This document shows positions 47,069 to 59,300 of a DNA stretch of 64,000 nt, piece after piece. Position 1 is the stretch's first letter, and every line of letters starts with the position of its first letter. The notes below the pieces were generated by a model. That model made no database searches. It saw only the letters and a program-made list of their open reading frames with translations, and was not told the origin of the DNA. Position numbers and translations under genes: made by a program. The stretch comes from Cymodocea nodosa (lineage: Eukaryota > Streptophyta > Magnoliopsida > Alismatales > Cymodoceaceae), in contig CM072336.1 of NCBI GenBank assembly GCA_036874045.1, positions 9,576,501 to 9,640,500 of the forward strand. The letters run 5' to 3'.

Positions 47069-48649
47069 TGTTAGAGATAATGTTCTTATCTATTAATATG
47101 TTTATGTTTTGATGGTTGACAAAGATAATTTATATTTCAATAAGTCAAATGATGAACTTCAAAATATTGTCTAAGTACATAAGGTTACGAACTGTCATAA
47201 AGATAAATAGTTAACTTTATGGATTCTCATAAATTTATCTAATTCATAAATTTGGATTATTACTCAAAAAATTCTCTAAGTATATAACTTTACGGACATA
47301 TGTAAACTTATGAGAATAACTTTATGGACATTCATAAAGTTATGAAATTACATAAATATATAAGTTATGAATCTATGGTTAAGTATACAAAGGTTATTTA
47401 AAATAGGTCTTTGTATTTTACACATGTCAATTGTTAGGATTCGTAAAGTTTACACATGTAATTATGGGGATAAGTTTACGGACATCTATTATGTTATGCT
47501 ATATATAAGCTCGTAAAGTTAGGGGCATAACTTTACGAAGGACTGTAATGTTATGACTTTGATAAATCTATAATTATTTCTTATATTTGATCATAGTTTA
47601 TTATAGAAATATTTATTTTGTAGTTGACACATGGCACACATGTATTCACACATGTTCTACCATATTTTTAAAGACTTGGTCAAATATTTATAGATGACAA
47701 TCAGAGATAAATTTTACAAAGTCAAGATTGAAGATCGTAGTTTGAAAAAGTCTAGAACTGAACGAGTTCGTTGAGTAAAGCTTAACTCAACAAGGTTGGT
47801 ACGTTGAGTTACAGTTAAGTCAATGAAGTAAGTTCGTTGAGTTACAACTAACTTCACAAATTAGTTATTTTTGTACCATTCGATTATGAGCAGTTGTAGG
47901 AAATTTGAAAAAGAAGGAAGGTGTATGTAGGATCATGTGTAATCAGTTAGAGTTCCTCATATAATATAAATAGAGTTAAATTAAAGTTAGAAGGTAGTTC
48001 TTTCGGTAGTACTCTACAGAAAATTCTTAGAAGACTTAAAGATTCTTGGAGAACGACAGTTCAAAGTTATCTGAAGGAACTCAACAATAACAAAGCTATT
48101 TCTTGAAGATTCAAGTGTTGTTGTATAATCAAGAGGAAAATTTTATTACATTTATGCTTCCTAGATAAATTCCTATTTGCACTTATTGTACATTGAAAAA
48201 GAGATAACCTATCCATAAGGGGTGTTGTAGAGGAAACTCTGAAAGGTTTTCTTTCAAAAGAGTTTTAGATAACTTTATGAAAGTCCGTAAAGTTATGCAA
48301 ATAACTATACGAGGCTTCGTATAGTTAGTATGGTAATTGTACGAGGGTCCATACAATTAAAGAGATAACTTGATAGAGGATCGGTGCTTGGTCAAGTTGA
48401 GTTTGCTTTGAGTAAAGCTGAAGTACACTAGGTTTTGAGTGAATCAGAAACTCCTGAGAATAGTAAATTCTTGAGTAGACACTCAAGGAGTAGATGTACC
48501 TTGGTTGAGGGGAACCACTATAAATTTTCTATGTTCTTTTATCTCTATTTCATTTCCGTATTAACTAGATTTAAAAATGGAACCAAAAAATTAGAAAATT
48601 TACAATATACTTAATTCACCCCCCCTCTTAAGTATAAACATTTCCTACA
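47069..48649 (+). mobile_element. Copia C 5' LTR
   Basis: The LTR is 1,581 bp from TGTTAGAGATAATG to TTTCCTACA, with CACCCCCCCTCTTAAG near the end. It is followed at once by ATTTGATATCAGAG, a primer-binding site of the initiator-tRNA-Met type. It contains many short hairpins, including perfect ones at 47,512-47,537 (CGTAAAGTTA/TAACTTTACG) and 48,302-48,327 (TAACTATACGA/TCGTATAGTTA). Confidence 0.85.
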
Positions 48650-48723
48650 ATTTGATATCAGAGTAAGGTTAATCATTTTTCTACTAGGAAAGGTATTTTT
48701 AAATTTAGGATTTTGAAGTTAAA

Positions 48724-49796
48724 ATGGCTAGTTTTGGAAGTGAATGGCGTAGTTTTCACAGGCTACCTTTGTTCGATGAAATAAAGTATACTTATTAGAA
48801 ATAGAGAATGACTATTTTCATTTAGTCAATAGATTTTGAACTATGAAATGTATTTATTGAAAAATTCCTGAATTAAATATGCCATATAATCTTTGGATAG
48901 ATGAAAAGAAGAAACTGCAACAATTAAATGTTAAAGGCATGAATATTTTGTTTTGTGCATTATCATATGAGTAGTTTAATAAAGTATTATCATATATGTC
49001 TGCATTTGAAATATGACATGCATTAGAAATTACAAATGAAGGAACAAATCAAGTTAAGGAATCTAAAATAAATTTACTTGTACATCAATATGAATTATTT
49101 ATGATGCATGAGAATGAAACTATTTTTAACATGTTTACGAGATTCCTTACCATAGTTAATGGTTTAACAGCACTTAGTTGAGAGTGTGCAAGGGAAGATC
49201 TTGTGAGGAAAATTCTTAGATCCTTGTCTTCTGAATGGAAATGGAAGGCAACAAGAATTGAAGAAGCAAATGATTTGTCAACCTATACCTTAGATGAGCT
49301 TATTGGAAACCTCTCTACTTATAAGGTTAAACTTAAAGTTGAACATGTCTCAGGAAAAAAGAATCAGAAGAAGAAAGAGATTGCATTTCAAGTATCTTCT
49401 GATATAGAAAATAATTCTAATTCTGATTCAGATATTGCATTTTTAGCTAGGGAATTCAAGAAGGCTTGGAGAAAAAGAAAGGATTTGAAGAGAACTAGAT
49501 CTTCAAGAAAAGATATGGTTGAAGTTCTTATTTGTTATCATTGTAACAAAAAAGGGCACTTTAGATTTAATTGTCCCTCAAGGTCTAAGGAGGAAAAGAA
49601 ATCTGATAAGAAATTTAAGGAAAAGAAGAGTAAATGTAAGCCTAAGTTTAAGTTTTCAATGAAAGGATTTAAGAAGAAGGCTTTACAAGTAATGTTTGAC
49701 GATGAGAGTTCTTCAAATGAAGAAGACATATTAGATTCCTCTAGCTCAAGCTCAGACTCAGATAAAACACTACATAGGCATCGAGGTCAAAACTAG
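48724..49796 (+). pseudogene. Copia C gag
   Basis: The ATG at 48,724 opens MASFGSEWRSFHRLPLFDEI, the usual copia gag start, but stops appear after about 24 residues. The C-terminal frame (49,203-49,796) is open and holds the CCHC zinc knuckle CYHCNKKGHFRFNC (residues 111-124), a Lys-rich tail and an acidic Ser-rich end. The element ends near 49,780 without protease or integrase. Confidence 0.8.
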
Positions 49797-51240
49797 CACT
49801 TGACAAAGATTCAAAACCACTGCAACCTTTGGAAAATAAAATTGAAAACCTTCGAAAAACATTCTAAAAAATTTTAAAACTTTGCAAACATGTTCTACAC
49901 TCACAATACTTACAAAACAAAAAACAAGATTAAGAAGTGACGAACAAGTAGATACAATTAGAACAAATGCTATAAACATTCTGGAAATCTGGGAAACAAA
50001 AACTTGCATTCACAAAATATACAATCACATTCATTCACACTATACACATGATACAAAACCATTCTTTATATCAACTAACATCAAATAGTATATAAAACAT
50101 TTAAACCAAAGATTCATGCATGAAATTTCATTCCTCAACATTTTCAAATCATATACATATCAAATTTCAGAATATAAAAAACTAGTATGAGGATCTCTCC
50201 TTTCCATCATACCTTTAAATCTTCCACTTTTCCTCAAGCATTTGAACCTTATTTGATGATGAACCACTTCGATCCACTCCACTACAAGGCTGTCACCACT
50301 TGTAGATCACATCCAAAGGGAACTGCCTATGATTGCTTTGAAGAAAAGAGGTTGCACGCCCTCTTGCTTGCTTCAAAAGTCACAACTCTTGATTTTCAGC
50401 TTTTCACCTCAAGAAAAATGCTTCCTATACACTATCCTTCGTTGATCACATCCAAAGCTCTTCAAGGAGACCCAAGCATGGCTCCTCTCCACCAAACATC
50501 CTTGAATCCCAGCCATGGAGTTCCTTATGCTTGTGATTGCATCCAAAAAGAGGAAGGAGGTTGCCAATGGGGGAGGAAGACGCCCAAGCTCACCTTCCTT
50601 TGGAGAAATGTTTGTTCAAACCTTGAGAAGAGAGGAGAAGACACTGAATTTGAGCTAAAACTTGGAGGATGGTCGGTTGCTACTATGGTGCACGAATTTG
50701 GAAGGAGGAGATGGGCCTAGGGTTGAGTGGCCAAGTACTTTACATAGTCTAAACTTTTGTTACTTGATCTCTAATAAGTTACATCTAATGGCCCATTTTT
50801 TTCCTTTTTGATCCACCTTGATTTCATGCTTTCTTGATCTATAAAGCTCAAAACCAAGTTAGATGCACATATACATTGAATATAAATCATATGATGCAAA
50901 TATAGTACACATGCATGCATGAGTTGCCATATATGGAAAGTTGCCAAATTAGGAAGGTTTTAGTCCACAACTTCATGTGATACATGAATTACTTGAGGTT
51001 CTTTAGTTAATATCATATTTATGTGATTTGGCAATCATACAACCCATATAAAGTCATACATTGAAGAATTATAAGAATCATATCTAATACAGGGGCTATT
51101 GACTAGGTGTTTAATTGATAATGGATAAATTTGTACATTATCAACTATTTAATCCCTAATTCATGCATATGTCTAAAAATATGATTTGCATGTAATTCCA
51201 CATTAGAACATATATATTTTCAACTTATAATCCTTAACAT
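49797..51240 (+). other. Unclassified insert with a 177-residue open frame
   Basis: The block is GC-richer than its neighbours between 50,200 and 50,730 and holds one open frame at 50,187-50,720 (start MRISPFHHTFKSS, end HEFGRRRWA). The frame has no domain I recognise; His-, Pro- and Ser-rich runs and the GGGCCTAGGGTT words after it are reminiscent of LTR sequence of some plant gypsy elements. It may therefore be non-coding LTR DNA inserted into copia C and not a gene. Confidence 0.4.
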
Positions 51241-51261
51241 GCATGAATTAACATATATAAA

Positions 51262-52410
51262 ATGCACAAATTGATACTTTACATAGACATAGAGTTTATG
51301 AATTTTGAGGATATATCATCTGAAGAGGAATGTATAAATATTATTCCTCTTACTGTATCTCCAATAGTTGTGAATAATTTTCGGTACTGTTGTTTACTTC
51401 AAATTATATATATTTGGTTGTCTTTTACAATATACATGTTATTTGTTTATAATTGTATATAGTCAGCAAAATGTACAATTATAGATAGAATATCATACTG
51501 CTGATGTCTCAAATATAGAAAATACAAACATACAAGATATTCTTAAGCTAGAAATTGGCATAGTGTATTTTCAAATAAGGAGAAACTTGTTATGAATAGA
51601 TACAATAAATTGATAGTTTTATAGAAATACTTGTTGCTAATACACTTATTCACATAGAAAATATTGATAGTGACATACACATGACAGTTGCTGAATCAGT
51701 TGAAGATATTATTGATATGACAATTGTAGACATTTTGGAAATTCATACAAAAATTGAAACAAATTTTGACAATTCTGAAAGATCTAACAATATAGCTACT
51801 AATGACAATATGAGTCTTAGATCAAAAGAATCACATGATAGGAAAATTTCAAATTTTGAATAGAATTTAGAAAATAACACACTTTTATGGTTCAGAAATA
51901 GATTATGTTATGAGAAATTTCAAACTTATAAAACTTTTTAGTTTTATATGTTAGAGTAGTTAAGTTTGAAGGAATGATAGACATACAAGAAATGTTTGAA
52001 TTCCAAGGGTTGTTGACATTGCTTCCACAATAGCCAAACGATTTATCACTTCCGGACATTGTAAATTATTTTTACTTAAATTTAATAGTGATAGAAGATA
52101 TTCTTGTTTCGAATATTAAAAAATTAGATATTCACTTAGCTCAACAATTATTGCATGAAGTATTTGGTTTGAAAAATGAAGGAGTTAGAATATTAGAACG
52201 AAAACAAGTTTATCAATTGAGATGAGACATTAAACAATTAGCAAAGTATCTTGATGCCAATAGTGAGTTAGGATTGTTAAATGATTTAAATGGCCAAACT
52301 AGATTTATTGCAAAGATATTGCATACTTTAATTTTTTAGAAGTTTGGTCATGGAGCTGAAGTTGATAGATGTCTTTATTCAACGTATGCCTTGATAAATC
52401 ATATACAGGT
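51262..52410 (+). pseudogene. Athila env-like remnant, plus strand
   Basis: Around 51,980-52,400 the plus strand encodes DIQEMFEFQGLLTLLPQ, VNYFYLNL, LAQQLLHEVFGLKNEGV and LLNDLNGQTRFIAKILHTLIF, with stops. This is the same order as the 17,146-17,499 domain of element 1. The acidic frames upstream (51,262-51,462; 51,681-51,863) fit the low-complexity part of the same region. It belongs to a third Athila copy, opposite in orientation to elements 1 and 2. Confidence 0.7.
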
Positions 52411-52429
52411 GAACTAGTATGATGTTGTC

Positions 52430-54065
52430 TTGTTAGCTTAAGTGTATTTTTTTATAAGTAATAAGCAATTTCACGAATAAGATTTAATTTTGGTAACTTA
52501 GTTCGTTAAATTGACTACAAATACACAACATCTATTGTATAAGTATGCAAAAACAAGTCGAACCCATAGGGAATGGTTGAAATTAATTTGACTGTTTAAA
52601 TTTTCATAGCCAGAGTTTAGTGTATACTACAATTTGCTCACTTGGTTGATTTATTGTTAACTCAATGAACTAAGTTCGTGGAGTTACTATTAACTCAATG
52701 GACTACCCTTATTGAGTTACAGTTAACTCAATGAGCTCTTTGGTAACTTCCTATTAATATTATTGATTGTAGAAGAATATAGCCATCCATTGGGCAATTC
52801 TATATATTGCAAACATCTTTTACACTCTTCAAATGCTATTTTATATTGGATTTATCACTAATCAATTCTAGCATTCAAATATTCCAAATAGTAAACAAAT
52901 CAGTCATGGTTTTAGAGATTTATACTAATTATTTTCTATATTAAATCATATGATTTTGTATTAACTGAAATATGATAAACACAAAACATTTAAACAAACA
53001 CATACGATACAAACATAGATTTTGATAAACATAATGATGTAAATGTAAACATATATTGGTTTTTATTTTTGTTTTGTTCCTCAAGATGAACGATTCATGA
53101 AAGGTAAAATTCTCTATTGATAATAAAAGAAATTTTTGTCACTACATGCGACACGATTATACCTTTGAAAAGTTAATCACTTATTGTCAAATGCTCCTCT
53201 CCCTATTAGATTGCGAATTTAGACTTTTGTAAGTTGATCTCTTCTTCAGCATAACAACATCAACCCGAAACCAAGACTAGAAATTTTACTATCTTTTGAG
53301 AGATGATTCAATGCTTGGTGAAAATGTCCTTCCTTTCTATGATGTAATCAATCCTCACAATGGTTGTTAGTCACTTTGTTTTGCTTGAAATTGACCCGAC
53401 ATCTAGAAAGTATTCTCATAGACCTCCGATGGATGGTGGTATTAGTGGGAGCTCAAGAAACATTCGACGCTTTCTATAGTGAGCATAGTTCTCCCCCACC
53501 CCCTTACCTTTCTTCGTTCTTTCTCCTTTTCTTTTATATTTCTTTCTCGTAATAACTACTTCCGCCTAAATCACTAGTTAGATTTCCTTCATTCATATCA
53601 ACAATGGTAATTACTTCTTCATTTCATGATTGAGATCATGGCATGGTTCATGCAATGTAGTTTCCTTCGAATTTTCGACAACTACTCACAATTGAATATT
53701 AGAAAATAACTAGTTCGTGGAGTTAGTGTAGCTCAATGGACTTACTTCGTTGACTTATCTATTAACTTAACGAACCTACCTCATAGAGTTACAACTTTAA
53801 CTCAACGGACTCATTCAGTTCTATAGTATAACAAAATAATTACATATATAACATTTAACACTTAATATGTAAAAGAAATAATTTCTAATCATACTTAAAT
53901 AATACTTAATTAACTACTAATTCTTCTAATTTATGCACATTCTTTAATTAATACTTATAATTGTATAATTGTAACATAATGACTTAATTCTCATATAATA
54001 AACTAAATATTATGAAATTGACCATTCATTAACTGCTAATATTATGCATAATTTCATTCTAAATA
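52430..54065 (+). mobile_element. Athila-family 3' LTR, plus strand
   Basis: The segment contains CTACAAATACACAACATC, CAAGTCGAACCCATAGGG and CATTCTAAATA at its end, in the same order as the solo LTR at 43,259-45,279. Hairpin motifs recur near 52,660-52,740 and 53,710-53,815. It lies just 3' of the env-like remnant, as expected for a 3' LTR. The exact left edge is uncertain. Confidence 0.7.
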
Positions 54066-54800
54066 GATGTCTTTATTTATCATATTCTGAATTTGTAGAG
54101 TAAACTATTCTTCGGTAATACAATTTTGAGAATTGTGGCAAGTTAAATATATATTACACTTTGGCCACAAAAAAGGATGAAATCAAGATATTTCTCTGCA
54201 AAAGAATTACATAAATACTAGGAAATAGATCCACTTGATATTCGACATAAATAGTAAGATCATTATCAAGAACCACCACAATAGCAAGCACAACAACAAC
54301 AACCAACAGAACAGTCATACCAACAAAAAATAACAACAAACAACATTTAGAAGAATAACATTTTACAAATAGACATACAGAATAGATACAACAACTTCCA
54401 CAAGTCCAAACTATAGACTTAGGTCAAGAAATAATTAATCAAGTAAACAAAGTTAGTATAGAAATAGCACAAAAAATTTCAAGCACTCTGTTAGATATAT
54501 TTAGAAGACAAGGGTTGTGAGAGAAAATAAAAATAAATTATGTATTAAATGAAATCATTGATTGTAATTTGTTACCAAAAATAAATAACTATTGTATTTA
54601 TTTCATTTATATATTATTGCAAACAATTATTATTTCAATAGTTTATATCTACGTTTATTTATACAAGTTTAAAAGTTCTTTTTGAATTATGTACTTAGCA
54701 TATTTTTTCTTCCTTACATGACATTAATGGTTTTTATAATGACAAAAAGTAGGAGAAAGATTATTTTGAAAGTTAAACTTATTAGGTTTTGTCATTATCT
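54066..54800 (+). other. Probable 3' internal end of copia D
   Basis: The stretch before the polypurine tract at 54,801 lacks open frames with clear similarity. The final ~90 bp (AAAGTAGGAGAAAG, TTAGGTTTTGTCATTATCT) look like the usual untranslated lead-in of copia 3' ends. From 54,066 to about 54,700 nothing else can be assigned. Confidence 0.4.
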
Positions 54801-54812
54801 AAAAGGAAGAGA
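54801..54812 (+). promoter_or_regulatory. Polypurine tract of copia D
   Basis: AAAAGGAAGAGA stands directly before the TGTTAGG start of the LTR, as expected for the primer of plus-strand DNA synthesis in copia elements. Confidence 0.7.
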
Positions 54813-54813
54813 T

Positions 54814-55960
54814 TGTTAGGAATTTTATTTTGATGATGTATATTTTACTAAGTCAATAAATAAGTCTAAGTATGTCTAAGTATAATAGTCGCACAGTTAG
54901 GTATCAACACAATTAGAAGAGTCGTATAGTTATAACTTAATGTTTCTAGTTAGTTGAAGAATTATGTTAAAAACTTGTATAGTTAAGTTATCTACACGTA
55001 TGTTTTTAACGTTTTAAGTTTTCACGTGTTTTTCATGTGTGTTCAGTAAAGAAAAGTTGAAGAGTTAGACAACTGTTCAAGTTTTTATGCATGGAAAGAT
55101 AACTATTCGAGTTTTATAAAATGACTAACGAAAAGTTAAGTTTTGTTGTTTCAGTCATGTGTTTTGTAAATGAAAAACTCGAAGAGTTACAAATAAGTAT
55201 TCGAATTTTTACAAAACTTAAAGGATAAGTGTTCGACTAAAGTGGTAACTTAGAAGATATATTCTAGAACTCTTTAGAAAGAAGACTTTTGATTGTTCTA
55301 CAATAGGGGATCATGGAAATTCAAAAATATAATGGTGATAGTGGAAATTCAAAACAATAGTGGAGAATATGGATAATTTAAATTTGAATTAGTACATGAG
55401 ATCATAGATCATGGATTAAGTGGATGAACATGTTGAACATGAAATCATACCTCTACTACTATAAGTAAAGGGTATGAGCTACACTTCATTTATCCTTGCA
55501 CCAATATCTGAAATCCCAAAATTGTTTCCTAGAAATTAGATTCTACACCAATTGAAATAGAAAAATCCCAACTTCGATAGAGATAGAATTTCCAATCAAA
55601 ATCAGAGAAAGAGCTACTACGAAGGTAGTTTCAAAAATTCAAAGAAGGAAACAAAGAGATACAGAAGTAGAGCAAATTTTCAAAAGAATCAAAAAGCTAC
55701 GTGCAAAAGCTTAAGTTTGAATATATAATTCAATCAAGGTTAGAATAGGATAGATTTTATTTCATATTGAATTGTAACTCAGAAATTGTATCAGAAATGA
55801 CAAGTAGGGAATTGTGTTTTAAACATCTATAAATTCTTACTTTATCAATAAAAAGTTTATAATTACAAATAGTGAGTGTTTTGTGCTCTTGTTTTATCTA
55901 CTAGATTCTTAAAATCTAAATACACAATTTACCCCCCTCTTATGATACTATAGTTCAACA
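54814..55960 (+). mobile_element. Copia D 3' LTR
   Basis: The LTR is 1,147 bp, TGTTAGGAATT to AGTTCAACA, with ACCCCCCTCTTATG near its end. It contains weaker examples of the short inverted motifs (for example AGAGTTACAAATAAGTATTCGAA near 55,180). It is followed directly by another LTR. Confidence 0.75.
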
Positions 55961-57585
55961 GAACCTCTATGTTTTGATAATGCAAAAATCTATGTGAGGA
56001 AATTATATATTTCACAAGTGTAGGTCAAGAGTCTTGGAGACAAGAATTGCTATAGAATAAAGGCAACACTATACAACAACACTTCAGAAGGACATACAGA
56101 TCAAACAAAAAACTATAAGGTTAATTATTTGAGCAAATCACTATTGATAGACACTTATTTGGGAAGATTTGAATATCAGATAAAGTAGACCCAACAAGCT
56201 AATTATTTGTTAGAAAAATATAGAAGTAAAGTCAAAGGAAAACTTTGAAGGATAACTAGACAAGATGGAAAGTAAGTTAGTTAAGTAACCGAATATCAAT
56301 AGGACATTTGGTAACTCATGGTTTAATCATCCATCTTTAAGAATAGCTGCAGTAGTAAGTAAAGAAGAAACTCGATGAGTTACAAGATAACTATACAAGT
56401 TTTATAGTAAAGGAAAGTAAAAAACTCCTAGTGTTAAGATAACTCTACGACTTTCATTATGGTCTCATGTGTAGCTAACTTAGGTGATTGCATGACAAAT
56501 AAGAAGTCAATGGAAAAAGAGAAAGGAGGTAAAGGATGAAGAACTTGTAGAGTTGGGATAGCTCTGCGACTTTTATAAGAAATTCAAGGAAAAAACTTGT
56601 AGAGTTAAGGATAAATTTACAACTTTTATTTAGGCATTAGGAAAACACCCGATAGACAAAACTAAGTATAAACTTAATGGAGTAAGTTCATTGTATTTAC
56701 TCAAACATTACAAACTTAATACTACAGGATACTCAATGAGTTGCAACAGAAGAGATTGAATGTTAGTAAGATATTCGATGACTAATCAATTAAGTATCCA
56801 ACTTAGCTGATGAAGAACAACTTGTCGAAGCTCTTAGTGGGACTGTTAGTATATTTGGCAACACATATTTACAACTATCCAACCTAGTAGAATATTTTGA
56901 TGATACAAGAAAACAACCCATCAAGAACTAAATAAAGCCATTGACAATCTACATAATGGTAACATTCTATACTTGGGACTATCACATCAATAAGTACAAC
57001 TAAAGATCTTGACTTGATTGAAGAGAAAATTCGATCATTGCTCATATGACTATAAAAAGAATTAGATTACACGTTAGAAGATAGAGCAAAGAAAGCACTA
57101 ATACAAAATACATTGACATATAGAAAGAAGAAAATATATGAGAAAAATTCTCAACATGTTTCGGCCAACACTAAAAGATCATTTTCAAGCCTGACAAAGT
57201 TTTCACTATGCTTCTACTATGATAAAGAGAGATTTGTTGGTTTGTGGCTTTGACCTTAAAGCCCATGGTGTACTATTGGTTGGAGTTTTGAGCTAAAGGT
57301 TCAAGTCTATTGGTTGGTTCTTGCTTTTATTTGAAAGCAAGTGTGTAAGTGATCAACATAATGAAGTTCAAGTGAAACTTGAGGGTGAAGTAGCCATTAG
57401 TGGTGAATCACTTAAAATTTTCTATGTATTCTTGCATATTTTTTCATTATTTTAGGTTTGCTTTTTATATTATATTCTATTGAAGCAAATTAAATAGAAC
57501 TATTTTACACAGTAATTTTAATATTGATAAAAGTAACAACACATCACCATTTACTCCTTCTTTAGTGAGTCCATCGATACTAACA
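55961..57585 (+). mobile_element. Copia B-like LTR
   Basis: The segment ends CGATACTAACA after TTTACTCC. It contains the family-B segments TTGGTTCTTGCTT, GAAAGCAAGTGT and GAATCACTTAAAATTTTC shared with 6,841-8,152. Its U3 holds motifs such as CTCGATGAGTTACAAGATAACT and CTTGTAGAGTT...GATAGCTCT. The left edge is inferred from the end of copia D; no second LTR or internal part follows. Confidence 0.6.
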
Positions 57586-58317
57586 CATACCATGACTTTG
57601 ACCAAAATAAAACAAAAAACTTACAACCTTAGATTGCTTTTGCTCTAAGGAATGATTGTGGAGTTGAATTTGCTTTGAAAAAGAATGATGTTAATGGTAT
57701 AGATGATAGAAAGGCTCGGAACATGTTCATTTAAGGTGTAAGAGAAGATTTTGAGAGTGCAACACCTTTCTAAGTAGCATAGGTAGCCTTATTTATAGAA
57801 TGAAGGTGTTCTTTTACAACAATTTTTGAGTCAAAATAGATTAACATTTTTGGTGTCGTTAATCCATTTTTCAATAATACCTAGTTTCTTGGTCAAACAA
57901 ATATCTAACTATTAATCCATTTTGCAACTTTAAAATTTCTTGTATGAATTTTTACATGGAACATTGTTGTCAAAAAAAAAAATGAAATTGATTAAAAATG
58001 CTGAATGAAACAAAAGTAAAATGAAATGGAAATGAGGGGGAAAAAAAATTGAGTGCACTACCGTATGACCCTCTCTGTCACTCCCCAGCAATGCTCGTCT
58101 AGGCATCACTGGCTTCATCTGTCACGAGTTGTTGCGAGATGCCTCCTCACCCATGATACTTCATCTTGGAGATGGCAATGGAATTAAATCCTTGGAGAGG
58201 GAATTAAACCTTTTAAGTAAGAAAAGGGGGTTATAACATATCTAAATAAAAATTTGTATGGCCTATATTCATTTAAGGTAATCAAAGGAAATTTTTAGAT
58301 GGGAGAATATAACATCT
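57586..58317. repeat. Dispersed repeat, copy 2 (copy 1 at 2,761-3,515)
   Basis: It aligns with 2,761-3,515 (see there). Its left edge is the LTR end at 57,585; the right edge is after AACATCT at 58,317, where unrelated AT-rich DNA begins. The 57,930-58,118 open frame is not conserved between copies. Confidence 0.75.
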
Positions 58318-59300
58318 TGTTAACGTGGATTTTTACTTCAACAATTATTTGTTGATAAATTGATTAATTAATGGATTCCTCAAAAGTTAATAAACAAACT
58401 TTACACCTTACATCTTCCTCTCAAAAAATGCTTCATATTTAACACAATGTACACCAGAAAATATGTCAAATATAATTTTATTATTCATGAAATAATATTA
58501 CAAAAGTATTGTTGTATAGCCTACAAAGTAAATAACAAATAACCTCAAATATCGGCCGCCATATATATTTTGGGCATTTCCAGATCCAAGATAACTTCTC
58601 CAAAATGACTTAGATGATATATATTCATATGTGAGATGATTTGTAAAATATCATTTAATATTACCTTCCATGTATTTTGGTATTATCATATTTATTTGTA
58701 CCAAAATATAAATCTTATAGATAGTTCTTCCTCATTTGATGGCATTATCTTATCAAGGAGTATTTAATATATTTTATAAATATATATTTTTTATATGTGT
58801 GAACAATTTATTCTCTTGTTTTAGAGTATTGAATATATTATATATATATGTTTATATATAAATAATTTATACTTTGTTTTGGAGTATTGAATATATTATA
58901 TATATATATGTTTATATGTAAACAATTTATACTCTCGTTTAGGAGTATTGAATATATTATATATATATTTATATATATAAAGAGTATTGAATATATTTTA
59001 TATATATATATTTATATGTAAATAGTTTATACTCTTGTTTTAGATATGTAATATATTATATATTTTTATGTATGGAATCAATTATTTTACATATATTTTT
59101 ATATATGTAAATAGTTTATATTCTTATTTAGGAGTATTTAATATATATATCATCTGCTTAAATGCGTAAAGTTTTAATATTTTATATTAACAGTTTATAC
59201 TCATATTTAGTAGTATTTAATATATTAGATATACTTTTATATATATCTTTTGACATATATAAATAGTTTATACTCTTGTTTAGGAGTACTAAATATATTT
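58318..59300. repeat. AT-rich minisatellite, ~60-bp units
   Basis: From about 58,760 to 59,300 the unit GGAGTATTGAATATATTATA-(10-25 nt)-AACAATTTATACTCT(T/C)GTTTT recurs about eight times with length changes. The words are reverse complements of the 3.5-4.6 kb motif (GAGTATAAATTGT). 58,318-58,760 shows no repeats or genes. Confidence 0.65.
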
